Positions 8,304 to 15,702 of a DNA stretch of 64,000 nucleotides are shown in pieces. Each line of letters opens with the position of its first letter. Within the stretch, counting starts at the first letter, position 1. The position numbers were made by a program, and so were the translations under genes. The DNA is from RGIG1681 sp964646345 (GTDB lineage: Bacteria > Bacillota > Clostridia > Christensenellales > UBA1242): positions 124,001 to 188,000 of the forward strand of contig CAZYDU010000002.1 of assembly GCA_964646345.1 (NCBI GenBank), given 5' to 3'. Under the pieces are notes generated by a model. That model saw nothing but the letters and a program-made list of their open reading frames with translations, was not told where the DNA came from and made no database searches.

Positions 8304-9959
8304 TTATTCTTTTACATAAATATTTGAGCTATTTGAACTATCGTTTGAGTTATCTTTTTTAGAATTATCTTCTTTTACTGAAGATGAACTTGAATCTGGT
8401 TCATAAGAACCACTATCATAAGATTTAATCAAACTATCAATAATTCCACATAATTTTTCAGTTGACCATGTGCTAAGTTCACTTTCAGACATACCAACAA
8501 TTTCAGCAACTTTAGAAATCAAATATGCTCTTTCTTGACCGTTTGAAGCAGCTAATTGTTGTTTTAATTGTTCTAATGTCTTAAGATTTGCTTGATTTTC
8601 GCTATCTAATTGATTGTATTTATTCACAAGTGAATTATAATCTTCTTTTAGCTTTGTATTTTCAGCAATAGCATTTTTTAATTCTTTGCTTAATTTGTCA
8701 TATTCTGCTGAACTTGTAGCATTTTTAAGTTGTTCTTGAAGACTAGCAATTTTTGCATCAGATGCAGTAACTTTTGCTTGTAAATTATCGATTTGTTTTT
8801 GCAAGCTAGCATTTTCTTGTTTTAAGCCTTCATTTTCTTTTACAGAAGCTTTATATGTTTCACTTAATTCTTGATAATCTTCAACTAATTCAGCATATTC
8901 GTCAATTTTTTGACTAAGTTGATCTTCAAGTTCTTTATTTTTATTTTGCAATACATTAATTTGTGCTTGTAATACTGCAATAGTACCTGCATCAACACCT
9001 TGAGAATTGTTAATTTGCTCTTGTAATGTTGCAATAGTAATCAAAGCAGCACTATATTGTTCTTTAAGTGTCTTGATTTCTGCATCTTTATTCACTACAG
9101 ATATATTTAAAGATGCAATTTCTTTAACCAACTCAAGATTGCTTGTTTGTAATGAACTAATTTCTTCAGTTGCATCATTGAATGAAGCTAATAAAACATC
9201 ATATTTTTCTTTTTGGGTTTTTAATTGCATACTATAAGATAATTTATCAGCAGCTATAGAAATAATTTCATCATTAGCTTTATCTAATTCAGTTTGCAAT
9301 GCATCATATTCTTCTTGTGTTTTTGCATTTGCTAATTGATCTCTCAATTCTTCTATTCTAGCACTAAGCTCTCCTATTTGCTTAAGTAATTCAGCATTTT
9401 CATTTTCTGATTCTTCAAAAGCTGTTGCCATTTGATTATTTTTATGAACGAAATATCCAATAGTAGCTCCAGAACCAATAACTAGTGTTACAATTAAAGC
9501 ACCAGAAATAGCTCTTTTCACAAGATTTGATGGTTTTCCGTTTTTATTGTTATTTTCATAACCATTGATAGCCTTTGACATAGTTTCAGCTTGTGAAGCA
9601 ATATCGTCTAATAACGAAAAATAGTCATTAAATTGATATTCAACACCCTCAGGAGTTGATGCACTAGCATATCTATTAGCATATTCAATAGCAAACTTTG
9701 TTTTTGCTACATTATATTTTTCACAAATATCAACCCATCTATTTGTAGCACTAACCATATTACCTTTGTGCACAAAGCATTTAGAAAGTCTATCAAAATC
9801 ATTTTTAACTTCAACAAACTTTGATTTTAACATAGGTACAATAGTCGTTACCTTGGCACGAGTATCATGTTCATTACCACTAAGCTCTCTAAGCAAATGT
9901 TCAACTTCTATCATATTGTTATTTAGCTCTTTTAAAGCTCTTGGGTTTACATAAATCAT
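8304..9959 (-). CDS. Single-pass membrane protein with long outside coiled coil
   Basis: This 551-residue protein is not recognised as a named family. Residues 1-145 form a helical, probably cytoplasmic domain; residues about 150-171 are one membrane helix (ISGALIVTLVIGSGATIGYF); residues about 180-475 form one long coiled coil rich in Leu, Glu, Gln and Ser with many QLEEL-like heptads; a small globular piece (about 480-515, EIVGMSESELSTW) and a Ser/Asn/Asp-rich tail follow. Topology suggests a cytoplasmic sensor or scaffold domain joined to an outer rod reaching into the wall. An AAGGAG site precedes the ATG, and a strong promoter with a 190-nt leader lies upstream. Confidence 0.8.
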   Translation of the reverse strand: MIYVNPRALKELNNNMIEVEHLLRELSGNEHDTRAKVTTIVPMLKSKFVEVKNDFDRLSKCFVHKGNMVSATNRWVDICEKYNVAKTKFAIEYANRYASASTPEGVEYQFNDYFSLLDDIASQAETMSKAINGYENNNKNGKPSNLVKRAISGALIVTLVIGSGATIGYFVHKNNQMATAFEESENENAELLKQIGELSARIEELRDQLANAKTQEEYDALQTELDKANDEIISIAADKLSYSMQLKTQKEKYDVLLASFNDATEEISSLQTSNLELVKEIASLNISVVNKDAEIKTLKEQYSAALITIATLQEQINNSQGVDAGTIAVLQAQINVLQNKNKELEDQLSQKIDEYAELVEDYQELSETYKASVKENEGLKQENASLQKQIDNLQAKVTASDAKIASLQEQLKNATSSAEYDKLSKELKNAIAENTKLKEDYNSLVNKYNQLDSENQANLKTLEQLKQQLAASNGQERAYLISKVAEIVGMSESELSTWSTEKLCGIIDSLIKSYDSGSYEPDSSSSSVKEDNSKKDNSNDSSNSSNIYVKE

Positions 9960-10136
9960 AATTAATTCTCCTTAATCTTCCTTTGATTTCTCGAATATTT
10001 TACCACCTATTAGTCCAAAAATCAATACCTAATCAAAAAAAACTTTAAATTTTTATTTCATAACAAAATTTTTTCAAAAACTGCTATAAAATAAACCTAA
10101 AATTTCAACTTAAGCATTGATAATTTCAGTAATTTC

Positions 10137-10150
10137 CCACTTTTTAGTGG
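10137..10150 (-). promoter_or_regulatory. Hairpin or operator at the transcript start
   Basis: CCACT-TTTT-AGTGG is a perfect inverted repeat, extended weakly by flanking AATTTC and GGAAAT. It begins within about 3 nt of the expected transcript start of the gene at 8304-9959, so it could be an operator or a 5' stabilising hairpin. Confidence 0.45.
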
Positions 10151-10158
10151 TTGGAAAT

Positions 10159-10186
10159 ATTATAGCATATATAGAGAAAATGTCAA
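10159..10186 (-). promoter_or_regulatory. Strong sigma-A promoter with extended -10
   Basis: Minus strand: TTGACA (10181-10186), 16-nt spacer, TGC-TATAAT (-10 at 10159-10164). It drives the coiled-coil membrane protein gene through a long leader. Confidence 0.8.
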
Positions 10187-10264
10187 TACTTTTTTTAAAA
10201 ATAATTGTAATTATTTTATAACATTTAAGATGTGGTTTTCTAAGGGCAAATTCAGTATTTTCTA

Positions 10265-10891
10265 TTAATCATTAAATTCCGATTTATCCACCAATTCTCT
10301 GCAAACACGTTTTACTAAATCATAATCAAACCCTTTTCTAAATAAACTCACCTGCATTTTTTGATAGTCATTATAGTTTGAAATGGTCTTTGTTTTTAGA
10401 TATTTTTTTGCCTGCAACAAACATAGTTCAAATTCGTTTTCATCTGTTCTATCGCTAATAATTTCAAGTACTATGTCAGATGATATACCTTTTAAAGCCA
10501 GTTTTTCTTTGAGCATCTTCTTTGATAATTTTGGATAAGAATCCGCAAACTGTTTTGCAAACAATTCATCATCAACATAATGATAATCTTCTAGTTTTTC
10601 GATTGCTTTTTGCACTACTTCTGCAGAATACCCTTTTTTTGTAAGTTTTTCAGACAATTCCTTTTTGGAATTCATTCGCCTTGTAAGATAATCTAAGGAT
10701 TTTTCAAAAGCTGACTTTACTTCACTTTCAATAATCACTTTTTTGAGTTCATCTTCTTCCACGATTTTTCCAGGTTTTAGTCCAAAAATTACAGCTGTTT
10801 CTTTGTTAAGCCCACAAAAAAAAGAGTCATCAACAAAGATATTGACTCTTGATTTATTTCTTTGGGATTCAATTTTCGTAATAACCGACAT
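10265..10891 (-). CDS. recX: Regulatory protein RecX
   Basis: RecX binds RecA filaments and limits or modulates recombination and the SOS response. The 208-residue protein is made of short three-helix repeats typical of the family: ALDYLTRRMNSKKELSEKL-like sequence at about 65-85, FAKQFADSYPKLSKKMLKEKL at about 110-130, and a last repeat ending FRKGFDYDLVKRV. A beta-rich N-terminal extension (MSVITKIESQRNKSRVNIFVD) is usual in Bacillota. GGAG precedes the ATG. It starts 3 bases after the YigZ-family gene, forming a two-gene operon. recA is not in the window. Confidence 0.92.
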   Translation of the reverse strand: MSVITKIESQRNKSRVNIFVDDSFFCGLNKETAVIFGLKPGKIVEEDELKKVIIESEVKSAFEKSLDYLTRRMNSKKELSEKLTKKGYSAEVVQKAIEKLEDYHYVDDELFAKQFADSYPKLSKKMLKEKLALKGISSDIVLEIISDRTDENEFELCLLQAKKYLKTKTISNYNDYQKMQVSLFRKGFDYDLVKRVCRELVDKSEFND

Positions 10892-10894
10892 TTT

Positions 10895-11599
10895 CTACTC
10901 CAATGTTTTGTATGGAAATTTATAAAAGCCTGTTCCATATTTTTGAATAGAACCTGCACCACGAGTTTTTGCACGGATACTAGAAATAACTCTTTCAGAA
11001 GACCTAACAGGAACAGCTATTTTAATTACAGGCATAGCTTCATCATTTTTTTGCTCGATAATATAAACATTTGAATCGGCAAACAATTTATTCACACTAC
11101 CATAGTTTTGATATGAAACCTTAATTTCAACTTCGTTACAATAAACCATTTTATACTTTTTAGCTTCATTCAAAGCACCAACAGCCACGTTATTATAAGC
11201 TCTTGTGAGTCTACTCTTTCCTAGTTCCACTCCACCAAAATATCTAACAACAGCGACTAGTGTATTAGTTAAGTGCATTTGCTTTATAGCTTCATAGATT
11301 GGAGCACCTGCAGAACCTGCCGGCTCGCCATCGTCATTATTTTTAGCAACCGAATACGTTTCACCCAAAACATAAGCATAAGCAACATGCTTTGCAGTTT
11401 TATTGCTTTTTTTAAGGTTACCAATAATCATGTGAACATCATCATCACTCTCAACATGGAAAGCCATACCAATAAATCTAGATTTTTTCATGCTAAGCTC
11501 AACAACACTCATTTCTTCAACTGAAGTGTAGTCGTTTTTAATTTCAACCTTTTCTTTACCTTCTTCTTCATATATGGTATCAACATTCACATAACCCAT
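10895..11599 (-). CDS. YigZ / IMPACT family protein
   Basis: This family has an N-terminal UPF0029 (IMPACT) domain and a C-terminal DUF1949 domain; related eukaryotic IMPACT proteins modulate translation control, but the bacterial role is not settled. Diagnostic stretches are KKSRFIGMAF, KHVAYAYVLG, NDDGEPAGSAGAPIYEAI and VAVVRYFGGVELGKSRLTRAY. Compared with usual members (about 205-215 residues) it has an extra acidic N-terminal arm of about 25 residues (YEEEGKEKVEIKN). The start is supported by GGTGG upstream. It is followed immediately by recX. Confidence 0.9.
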   Translation of the reverse strand: MGYVNVDTIYEEEGKEKVEIKNDYTSVEEMSVVELSMKKSRFIGMAFHVESDDDVHMIIGNLKKSNKTAKHVAYAYVLGETYSVAKNNDDGEPAGSAGAPIYEAIKQMHLTNTLVAVVRYFGGVELGKSRLTRAYNNVAVGALNEAKKYKMVYCNEVEIKVSYQNYGSVNKLFADSNVYIIEQKNDEAMPVIKIAVPVRSSERVISSIRAKTRGAGSIQKYGTGFYKFPYKTLE

Positions 11600-11691
11600 A
11601 AACTAACCACCTAAATTATTCTATATATTAACTATATCATAAAATTTTAAAAATTCAAAACATAAATGTTTAATTTGTATAAAATATGGAT

Positions 11692-11721
11692 TGCAATTTC
11701 ATTTTTTATTATGCTATACTA
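11692..11721 (+). promoter_or_regulatory. Promoter of the IscU-like/GGGtGRT operon
   Basis: TTGCAA (11692-11697), 18-nt spacer, TATACT (11716-11721) with an extended TG motif. It lies 36 bases before the ATG at 11758, which has GAGGTG as its ribosome-binding site. Confidence 0.65.
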
Positions 11722-11757
11722 AGTTCAGCTTAAAAAGCAAAATTTATGAGGTGAATT

Positions 11758-12453
11758 ATGATTAATATTTCTAAACGTGTAGAAAATATGTGCCCCGTAA
11801 CAAAGGGTGCAAAGCACAAATCAGCCCCAATTCCTGAAGAAGGACAATGGATTACCGCAAAAGAAATCAAAGACATTTCTGGTTTAACCCATGGTGTTGG
11901 TAGATGTGCTCCACAACAAGGTGCTTGCAAACTAACATTGAACGTTAAAAATGGTATCATTGAAGAAGCTCTTGTTGAAACAATCGGTTGTTCAGGTATG
12001 ACCCACTCTGCAGCAATGGCATCTGAAATTTTGGTTGGTAAAACAATCTTGGAAGCATTGAACACTGACCTTGTTTGTGACGCTATTAACGTTGCAATGC
12101 GTGAGTTATTCTTGCAAATTGTTTACGGAAGAACACAATCTGCATTTTCAGACAATGGTCTTGAAATTGGTGCAGGTATGGACGACCTTGGAAAAGGACT
12201 TTGTTCACAAGTTGGCACAAGTTATTCAACAAACCTTAAAGGTGCAAGATACCTTCAAATGGCTGAAGGATACATCACAAAACTTGCCTTAGATAACAAT
12301 AACGAAATCATCGGCTATGAATTTGTTAATATGGGCAAAATGATGGAAGCTATTAAAGCAGGAACAAGTGCAGACGAAGCACTCAAAGCAAATCTTAAAA
12401 CTTATGGTAGATATAATGAAGCCGTTAAATATATCGACCCAAGAAAGGAGTAA
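11758..12453 (+). CDS. IscU/NifU-like iron-sulfur scaffold protein, GGGtGRT-associated
   Basis: The middle of this 231-residue protein matches the IscU/NifU scaffold fold: CKLTLNVKNGIIEEALVET followed by IGCSGMTHSAAMASEILVGKTILEAL, equivalent to the IscU segment with its GCGxxxAS...GKT motif. Cysteines at about 12, 50, 57 and 79 are candidate cluster ligands; the third Cys of classical IscU (in the HC motif) is not obvious. Roughly 110 extra C-terminal residues include SQVGTSYSTNLKGARYLQMAEGY. It is always expected beside the GGGtGRT gene, here 3 bases downstream. Scaffold or sensing of Fe-S clusters is an inference from the fold; the pair's physiological role is unknown. Confidence 0.85.
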   Translation: MINISKRVENMCPVTKGAKHKSAPIPEEGQWITAKEIKDISGLTHGVGRCAPQQGACKLTLNVKNGIIEEALVETIGCSGMTHSAAMASEILVGKTILEALNTDLVCDAINVAMRELFLQIVYGRTQSAFSDNGLEIGAGMDDLGKGLCSQVGTSYSTNLKGARYLQMAEGYITKLALDNNNEIIGYEFVNMGKMMEAIKAGTSADEALKANLKTYGRYNEAVKYIDPRKE

Positions 12454-12456
12454 ATT

Positions 12457-13455
12457 ATGGTAAATTTCGAAGGTAAAGAAAAAAGAGAAGCTTCTATTAA
12501 TGAGTGTTTAAAACAATATAAAATCAAAGATTTGGAAGAAGCTAGACAAATTTGTTTAGATGCTGGTATTGATGTTGAATCAATCGTTCGTGGCATTCAA
12601 CCAATTTGTTTTGAAAACGCAGTTTGGGCTTATACCCTTGGTACTGCCCTAGCCGTTAAACAAAACGTTCAAACCGCTGAAGAAGCTGGAAAATGGATTG
12701 GTATTGGTTTGCAAGCATTTTGCGTTCCAGGGTCTGTAGCAGACCACAGAAAAGTCGGTCTTGGACATGGTAACCTTGCATCAATGCTTTTAAACGAAAA
12801 AACAAAATGTTTCTGCTTCTTAGCAGGACATGAAAGTTTCGCCGCCGCTGAAGGTGCTATTGGTATCGCTCTTACCGCCAACAAAGTTAGAAAAGAGCCA
12901 CTTCAAGTTATCTTAAACGGTCTTGGAAAAGATGCTGCTTACATCATTTCTCGTGTAAATGGTTTTACCTATGTAAAAACTGAATATGACTACACAAATG
13001 CTAAACTCAATATCGTTGAAACCAAAGCATTCTCTACTGGCGACAGAAGCAAAGTTCGTTGCTATGGTGCTGATGACGTTAACGAAGGCGTTGCAATCAT
13101 GGAACATGAAAATGTTGACGTATCAATCACAGGTAACTCAACTAACCCAACAAGATTCCAACATCCTGTTGCTGGTACATACAAAAAATTATGTACAGAA
13201 AAAGGCAAAGCATACTTCTCAGTTGCTTCAGGTGGCGGTACAGGTAGAACCCTTCACCCTGATAACATGGCAGCAGGTCCAGCAAGCTACGGCATGACTG
13301 ATACAATGGGAAGAATGCACTCAGATGCACAATTTGCAGGTTCTTCATCAGTTCCAGCACACGTTGACATGATGGGTCTTATCGGCATGGGTAACAACCC
13401 AATGGTTGGTGCAACCGTTGCTCTCTGTGTTGCAGTTGAATCAAGAAACAAATAA
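12457..13455 (+). CDS. GGGtGRT protein
   Basis: The 332-residue protein carries the motif that names the family: SGGGTGRTLHPDNMAAGPAS near residue 265, followed by a Met/Gly/His-rich end (MTDTMGRMHSDAQFAGSS, VDMMGLIGMGNNP). Other conserved-looking parts are LGHGNLASM and FCFLAGHESFAAAEGAIG. These small conserved Cys/His/Gly stretches suggest a metal- or cluster-binding enzyme, but no reaction is established to my knowledge. GGAG lies 7 nt before the ATG; it is translated right after the IscU-like scaffold. Family membership is certain, function is not. Confidence 0.9.
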   Translation: MVNFEGKEKREASINECLKQYKIKDLEEARQICLDAGIDVESIVRGIQPICFENAVWAYTLGTALAVKQNVQTAEEAGKWIGIGLQAFCVPGSVADHRKVGLGHGNLASMLLNEKTKCFCFLAGHESFAAAEGAIGIALTANKVRKEPLQVILNGLGKDAAYIISRVNGFTYVKTEYDYTNAKLNIVETKAFSTGDRSKVRCYGADDVNEGVAIMEHENVDVSITGNSTNPTRFQHPVAGTYKKLCTEKGKAYFSVASGGGTGRTLHPDNMAAGPASYGMTDTMGRMHSDAQFAGSSSVPAHVDMMGLIGMGNNPMVGATVALCVAVESRNK

Positions 13456-13487
13456 TCAAATTTTAATTAATATTTTATTTAAAGAAC

Positions 13488-13532
13488 AAAAAACCTTATC
13501 ATCGGGATTTCCCCACACGATAAGGTTTTTTA
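13488..13532 (+). terminator. Intrinsic terminator of the IscU-like/GGGtGRT operon
   Basis: AAAAACCTTATC pairs with GATAAGGTTTTT around an 18-nt loop, followed by TTTATTG. The stem is perfect. Confidence 0.93.
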
Positions 13533-13617
13533 TTGCTAAATTTTATCCCATCAAAAATGTAACACCCAGCATTAAAAATTCTCCTTGAAACGAATTATAT
13601 GTAAATCACACCCATCA

Positions 13618-13722
13618 GTGTCATCTCGAGCGTAGTCGAGAGATCTCTTTAATAATAATTACCGCTTTCTACTTAGGAGATTTCTCCATGAGTTCGTTTC
13701 ACTCACTTAGTCGAAATGACAC
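13618..13722. repeat. Palindromic GTGTCATTTCGA-ended interspersed repeat
   Basis: The 105-base element has terminal inverted repeats GTGTCATCTCGA and TCGAAATGACAC (one mismatch), and internal GTAGTCGAGAGATCT and GGAGATTTCTCC pieces. The same sequence type occurs at 29118-29342. It has no ORF and looks like a small non-autonomous repeat. Confidence 0.75.
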
Positions 13723-13751
13723 GGAAAAAATAAATAACAACTCAACTTTAT

Positions 13752-13991
13752 TTAATCCGTAATGTTTGCTAATTTGAGATAATCACTATTAAAAAATTCT
13801 GATAGTTCAATTTCTAATCCTGAACAAATTTCATAAATTGTGCTTAATTTAACGGTTTTTGTTTCGTTTTTAAGTATAGTGCTAATTGTCGATTGTGGCA
13901 CACCCGTCATTTTAAATAACTCATATTGTGTAATACCCTTTTCTTTAATAATTTCTTTAATCCTTTTTGCAACTGCATCTTTTAATTTCAT
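13752..13991 (-). CDS. Small XRE-family transcriptional regulator
   Basis: A 79-residue Cro/CI-type helix-turn-helix protein: ITQYELFKMTGVPQSTISTILKNE is a textbook HTH, followed by LSTIYEICSGLEIELSEFF. It has almost nothing beyond the DNA-binding domain. GGGG lies 7 nt before the ATG. It follows another XRE gene (14050-14292) by 58 bases in the same direction, so the two may form an operon read away from the SLOG gene. Confidence 0.88.
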   Translation of the reverse strand: MKLKDAVAKRIKEIIKEKGITQYELFKMTGVPQSTISTILKNETKTVKLSTIYEICSGLEIELSEFFNSDYLKLANITD

Positions 13992-14049
13992 ATCAAAACC
14001 CCATCAAATATTAAGATTTTCTTCCAAAAATATTTGTCATTTTTCTATG

Positions 14050-14292
14050 TTAATTATAAACATCATCAATATTATTAAAATAATCACGTGCAAAAAATTC
14101 TTGTAATGTTATATTTGCTCCACTACAAATTTTTGTTATTGTTATAACTTTAGGGCACTTACTTTTCCCAGACATAAAATCAAATATAGTCGATGGTGTT
14201 AAATTTGAATTTAAACAAAGTGACGTTAAGGTTGTTTTATTAATTTCAACTAACTCATTAATTCTTTTTCTTAATGCTTCATCAATATTCAT
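14050..14292 (-). CDS. Small XRE-family regulator, divergent from the SLOG gene
   Basis: An 80-residue protein with a degenerate but clear XRE helix-turn-helix (TTLTSLCLNSNLTPSTIFDFMSG) and the family ending ITLQEFFARDYF, similar in layout to its neighbour. Its GGAG ribosome-binding site lies inside a TTACGGAGTA motif that is part of the operator set between it and the SLOG gene. It is the best candidate for the repressor that binds those operators and controls both itself and the SLOG gene; this is inferred from arrangement. Confidence 0.83.
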   Translation of the reverse strand: MNIDEALRKRINELVEINKTTLTSLCLNSNLTPSTIFDFMSGKSKCPKVITITKICSGANITLQEFFARDYFNNIDDVYN

Positions 14293-14307
14293 ATTTACTC
14301 TACTCCG

Positions 14308-14323
14308 TAACGAATTATCGTAA
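14308..14323. promoter_or_regulatory. Predicted operator 1 of the XRE/SLOG intergenic region
   Basis: TAACGA-ATTA-TCGTAA, one of three copies of a TTACGA-N4-TCGTAA palindrome between the divergent genes. It overlaps the TTACGGAGTA sequence that contains the XRE ribosome-binding site. Confidence 0.65.
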
Positions 14324-14353
14324 ATATTCTAAAATTTTATACATTATCAAGTC

Positions 14354-14369
14354 TTACGAAATATCGTAA
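14354..14369. promoter_or_regulatory. Predicted operator 2
   Basis: TTACGA-AATA-TCGTAA, a perfect inverted repeat, placed just upstream of the -35 box of the SLOG gene promoter. Confidence 0.7.
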
Positions 14370-14373
14370 ACGA

Positions 14374-14402
14374 TTGACGTTTTATCATTTTTTTATTAGT
14401 AT
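14374..14402 (+). promoter_or_regulatory. Promoter of the SLOG gene
   Basis: TTGACG (14374-14379), 17-nt spacer, TAGTAT (14397-14402). It is bracketed by operators 2 and 3. Confidence 0.55.
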
Positions 14403-14407
14403 ATATA

Positions 14408-14423
14408 TTACGGAGTATCGTAA
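14408..14423. promoter_or_regulatory. Predicted operator 3, covering start site and ribosome-binding site
   Basis: TTACGG-AGTA-TCGTAA, ending two bases before the SLOG ATG. The only Shine-Dalgarno sequence of that gene (GGAG) is inside it, so a bound protein would cover the transcription start region. Confidence 0.7.
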
Positions 14424-14425
14424 AA

Positions 14426-14902
14426 ATGGTAAACTATAAATCATGCTCAGTTTTTGGGCATAAAGAAATTAAAATAAACGATGAATTAGTCGACAAATTA
14501 AGGAATATTTTTGAAAAGTTAATTCTTCAAGAAAATGTCCACTATTTTTATTTTGGCGGGCTTGGCGAATTTGACGAACTTTGCCATAAAATTGTAACTG
14601 AACTAAAAGTTAAATATCCCGATATCGCTCGTATTTTTTGTCTATATGACCCTAGACATCAAAAATCAAACAAACGCCCATCTTGGCTTAATAATGAGAA
14701 TTACGAAGAAATCACCTATTTATATCTTGATTATGACTACTGGTACACAAGAATTTACTATCGAAACCAAGAAATAATCAACCGCAGTGATATTGTGTTA
14801 TTTTATGTTGAGACACGAGAAAATAGCGGTGCTTACAAAGCAATGCAATACGCTATCAAAAAGAAAAAGCAAGTAATAAATACTTGCCTTCAATTCAATT
14901 AA
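14426..14902 (+). CDS. SLOG-fold (DprA/LOG, DUF1273/YpsA-like) protein
   Basis: The 158-residue protein has the order of motifs seen in small SLOG proteins: SVFGHKEI at the N-terminus (family: xTGHR), YFGGLGEFDELCHKIVTELK with a Gly-rich ligand loop, KYPDIARIFCLYDP, then NRSDIVLFYVETRENSGAYKAMQYA before VINT. SLOG domains bind or sense nucleotides and their derivatives, and some act in stress or phage defence. Here it is alone, controlled from a region with three operators and divergent from XRE regulators. Its ligand and role are unknown; a sensor or effector of a stress-response module is an inference. Confidence 0.8.
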   Translation: MVNYKSCSVFGHKEIKINDELVDKLRNIFEKLILQENVHYFYFGGLGEFDELCHKIVTELKVKYPDIARIFCLYDPRHQKSNKRPSWLNNENYEEITYLYLDYDYWYTRIYYRNQEIINRSDIVLFYVETRENSGAYKAMQYAIKKKKQVINTCLQFN

Positions 14903-14906
14903 TTAT

Positions 14907-15695
14907 CTACACAATCAACAAACAGCCAAAAGCAACCGCAAACACAAAAACAAATAATCCAATACCACGCATAAGCCAAAGTTCAAAAAGGGCTTTTCCC
15001 CTTGACCTGCAAAGCTGACCTATTGAAAAACAACGTTCCAAAAAAGAAAAGTTTTTTCTCATAATTGGAATGGTATGTGGTGTAAAATAATACCCTTTTT
15101 TATCAATTAAATAATCACACATCAAAATTTTGCAAGCCAAATTCCAAGTTGGACATTTTCCTTCACAGATGTATTTACATTGATTTTTTGGACAACACCC
15201 TGTTCTCTTTTTCACATCAAAAGCTCGATGTTTAGCACACCTATCTTCCTGAAAATCGCACATATCATTAAGCGAATTTTCTTTATCCAAAAATGTAGCT
15301 GAATACAAGTAACTTGCTGATAATTTCCTAAAAAATCCAACATTAAACTTAACATCAAGCATCGAAACAAGCATATAGTCGTTATTATTCCTTTTCCCTG
15401 CTAAATTTGTAGCATAAAATACCCCGTCAAAGCTGATTTTATTTCGCTTTAGCAATTTCACAATCTTAACACAAACCGAATATAATTTTATTATTTTTTT
15501 GCAGTTTTTCTTTTGTATTTCAATGCTTTCTTGTTTTGTTTTACCATAAAGTCTTTCGTTTAAATTTAATGCATCTTTATCTAATTCCAGCAATAAATTT
15601 TGATTTAAACTTGACTTTAATTTTTTTAAACAATCCTTATTCAAATCAATAACAAAACATTTTTTATCCGCTTTTTCACGTATCTCAAATTTCAT
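14907..15695 (-). CDS. Cysteine-rich membrane-tailed protein next to Rsm22-like gene
   Basis: I do not recognise this protein of about 262 residues. Its middle has a dense cysteine cluster (CDFQEDRC, TGCCPKNQCKYICEGKCPTW, ACKILMCDYL) that could bind zinc or an Fe-S cluster, and its last 20 residues form a hydrophobic helix (IGLFVFVFAVAFGCLLIV), suggesting a tail anchor. The ATG at 15693-15695 is favoured because AGGAAG lies just before it; another ATG at 15714-15716 would overlap the upstream gene. It follows the Rsm22-like gene and ends face to face with the SLOG gene. Confidence 0.7.
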   Translation of the reverse strand: MKFEIREKADKKCFVIDLNKDCLKKLKSSLNQNLLLELDKDALNLNERLYGKTKQESIEIQKKNCKKIIKLYSVCVKIVKLLKRNKISFDGVFYATNLAGKRNNNDYMLVSMLDVKFNVGFFRKLSASYLYSATFLDKENSLNDMCDFQEDRCAKHRAFDVKKRTGCCPKNQCKYICEGKCPTWNLACKILMCDYLIDKKGYYFTPHTIPIMRKNFSFLERCFSIGQLCRSRGKALFELWLMRGIGLFVFVFAVAFGCLLIV

Positions 15696-15702
15696 AATCT
15701 TC

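Larger units (their letters stand above)
9960..10264. other. 305-base intergenic region between recX and the coiled-coil gene
   Basis: The stretch holds the promoter at 10159-10186, a short hairpin at 10137-10150, and an A/T-rich leader of about 190 nt for the gene at 8304-9959. I see no ORF with a ribosome-binding site and no known riboswitch core in it. The 60 bases next to recX show no clear terminator. Confidence 0.6.

Noticed and set aside
14867..14887. Terminator at the SLOG gene end
   Set aside because: GCAAGTA and TACTTGC can pair but no T-run follows and the stem is inside the coding end, so it is not called.
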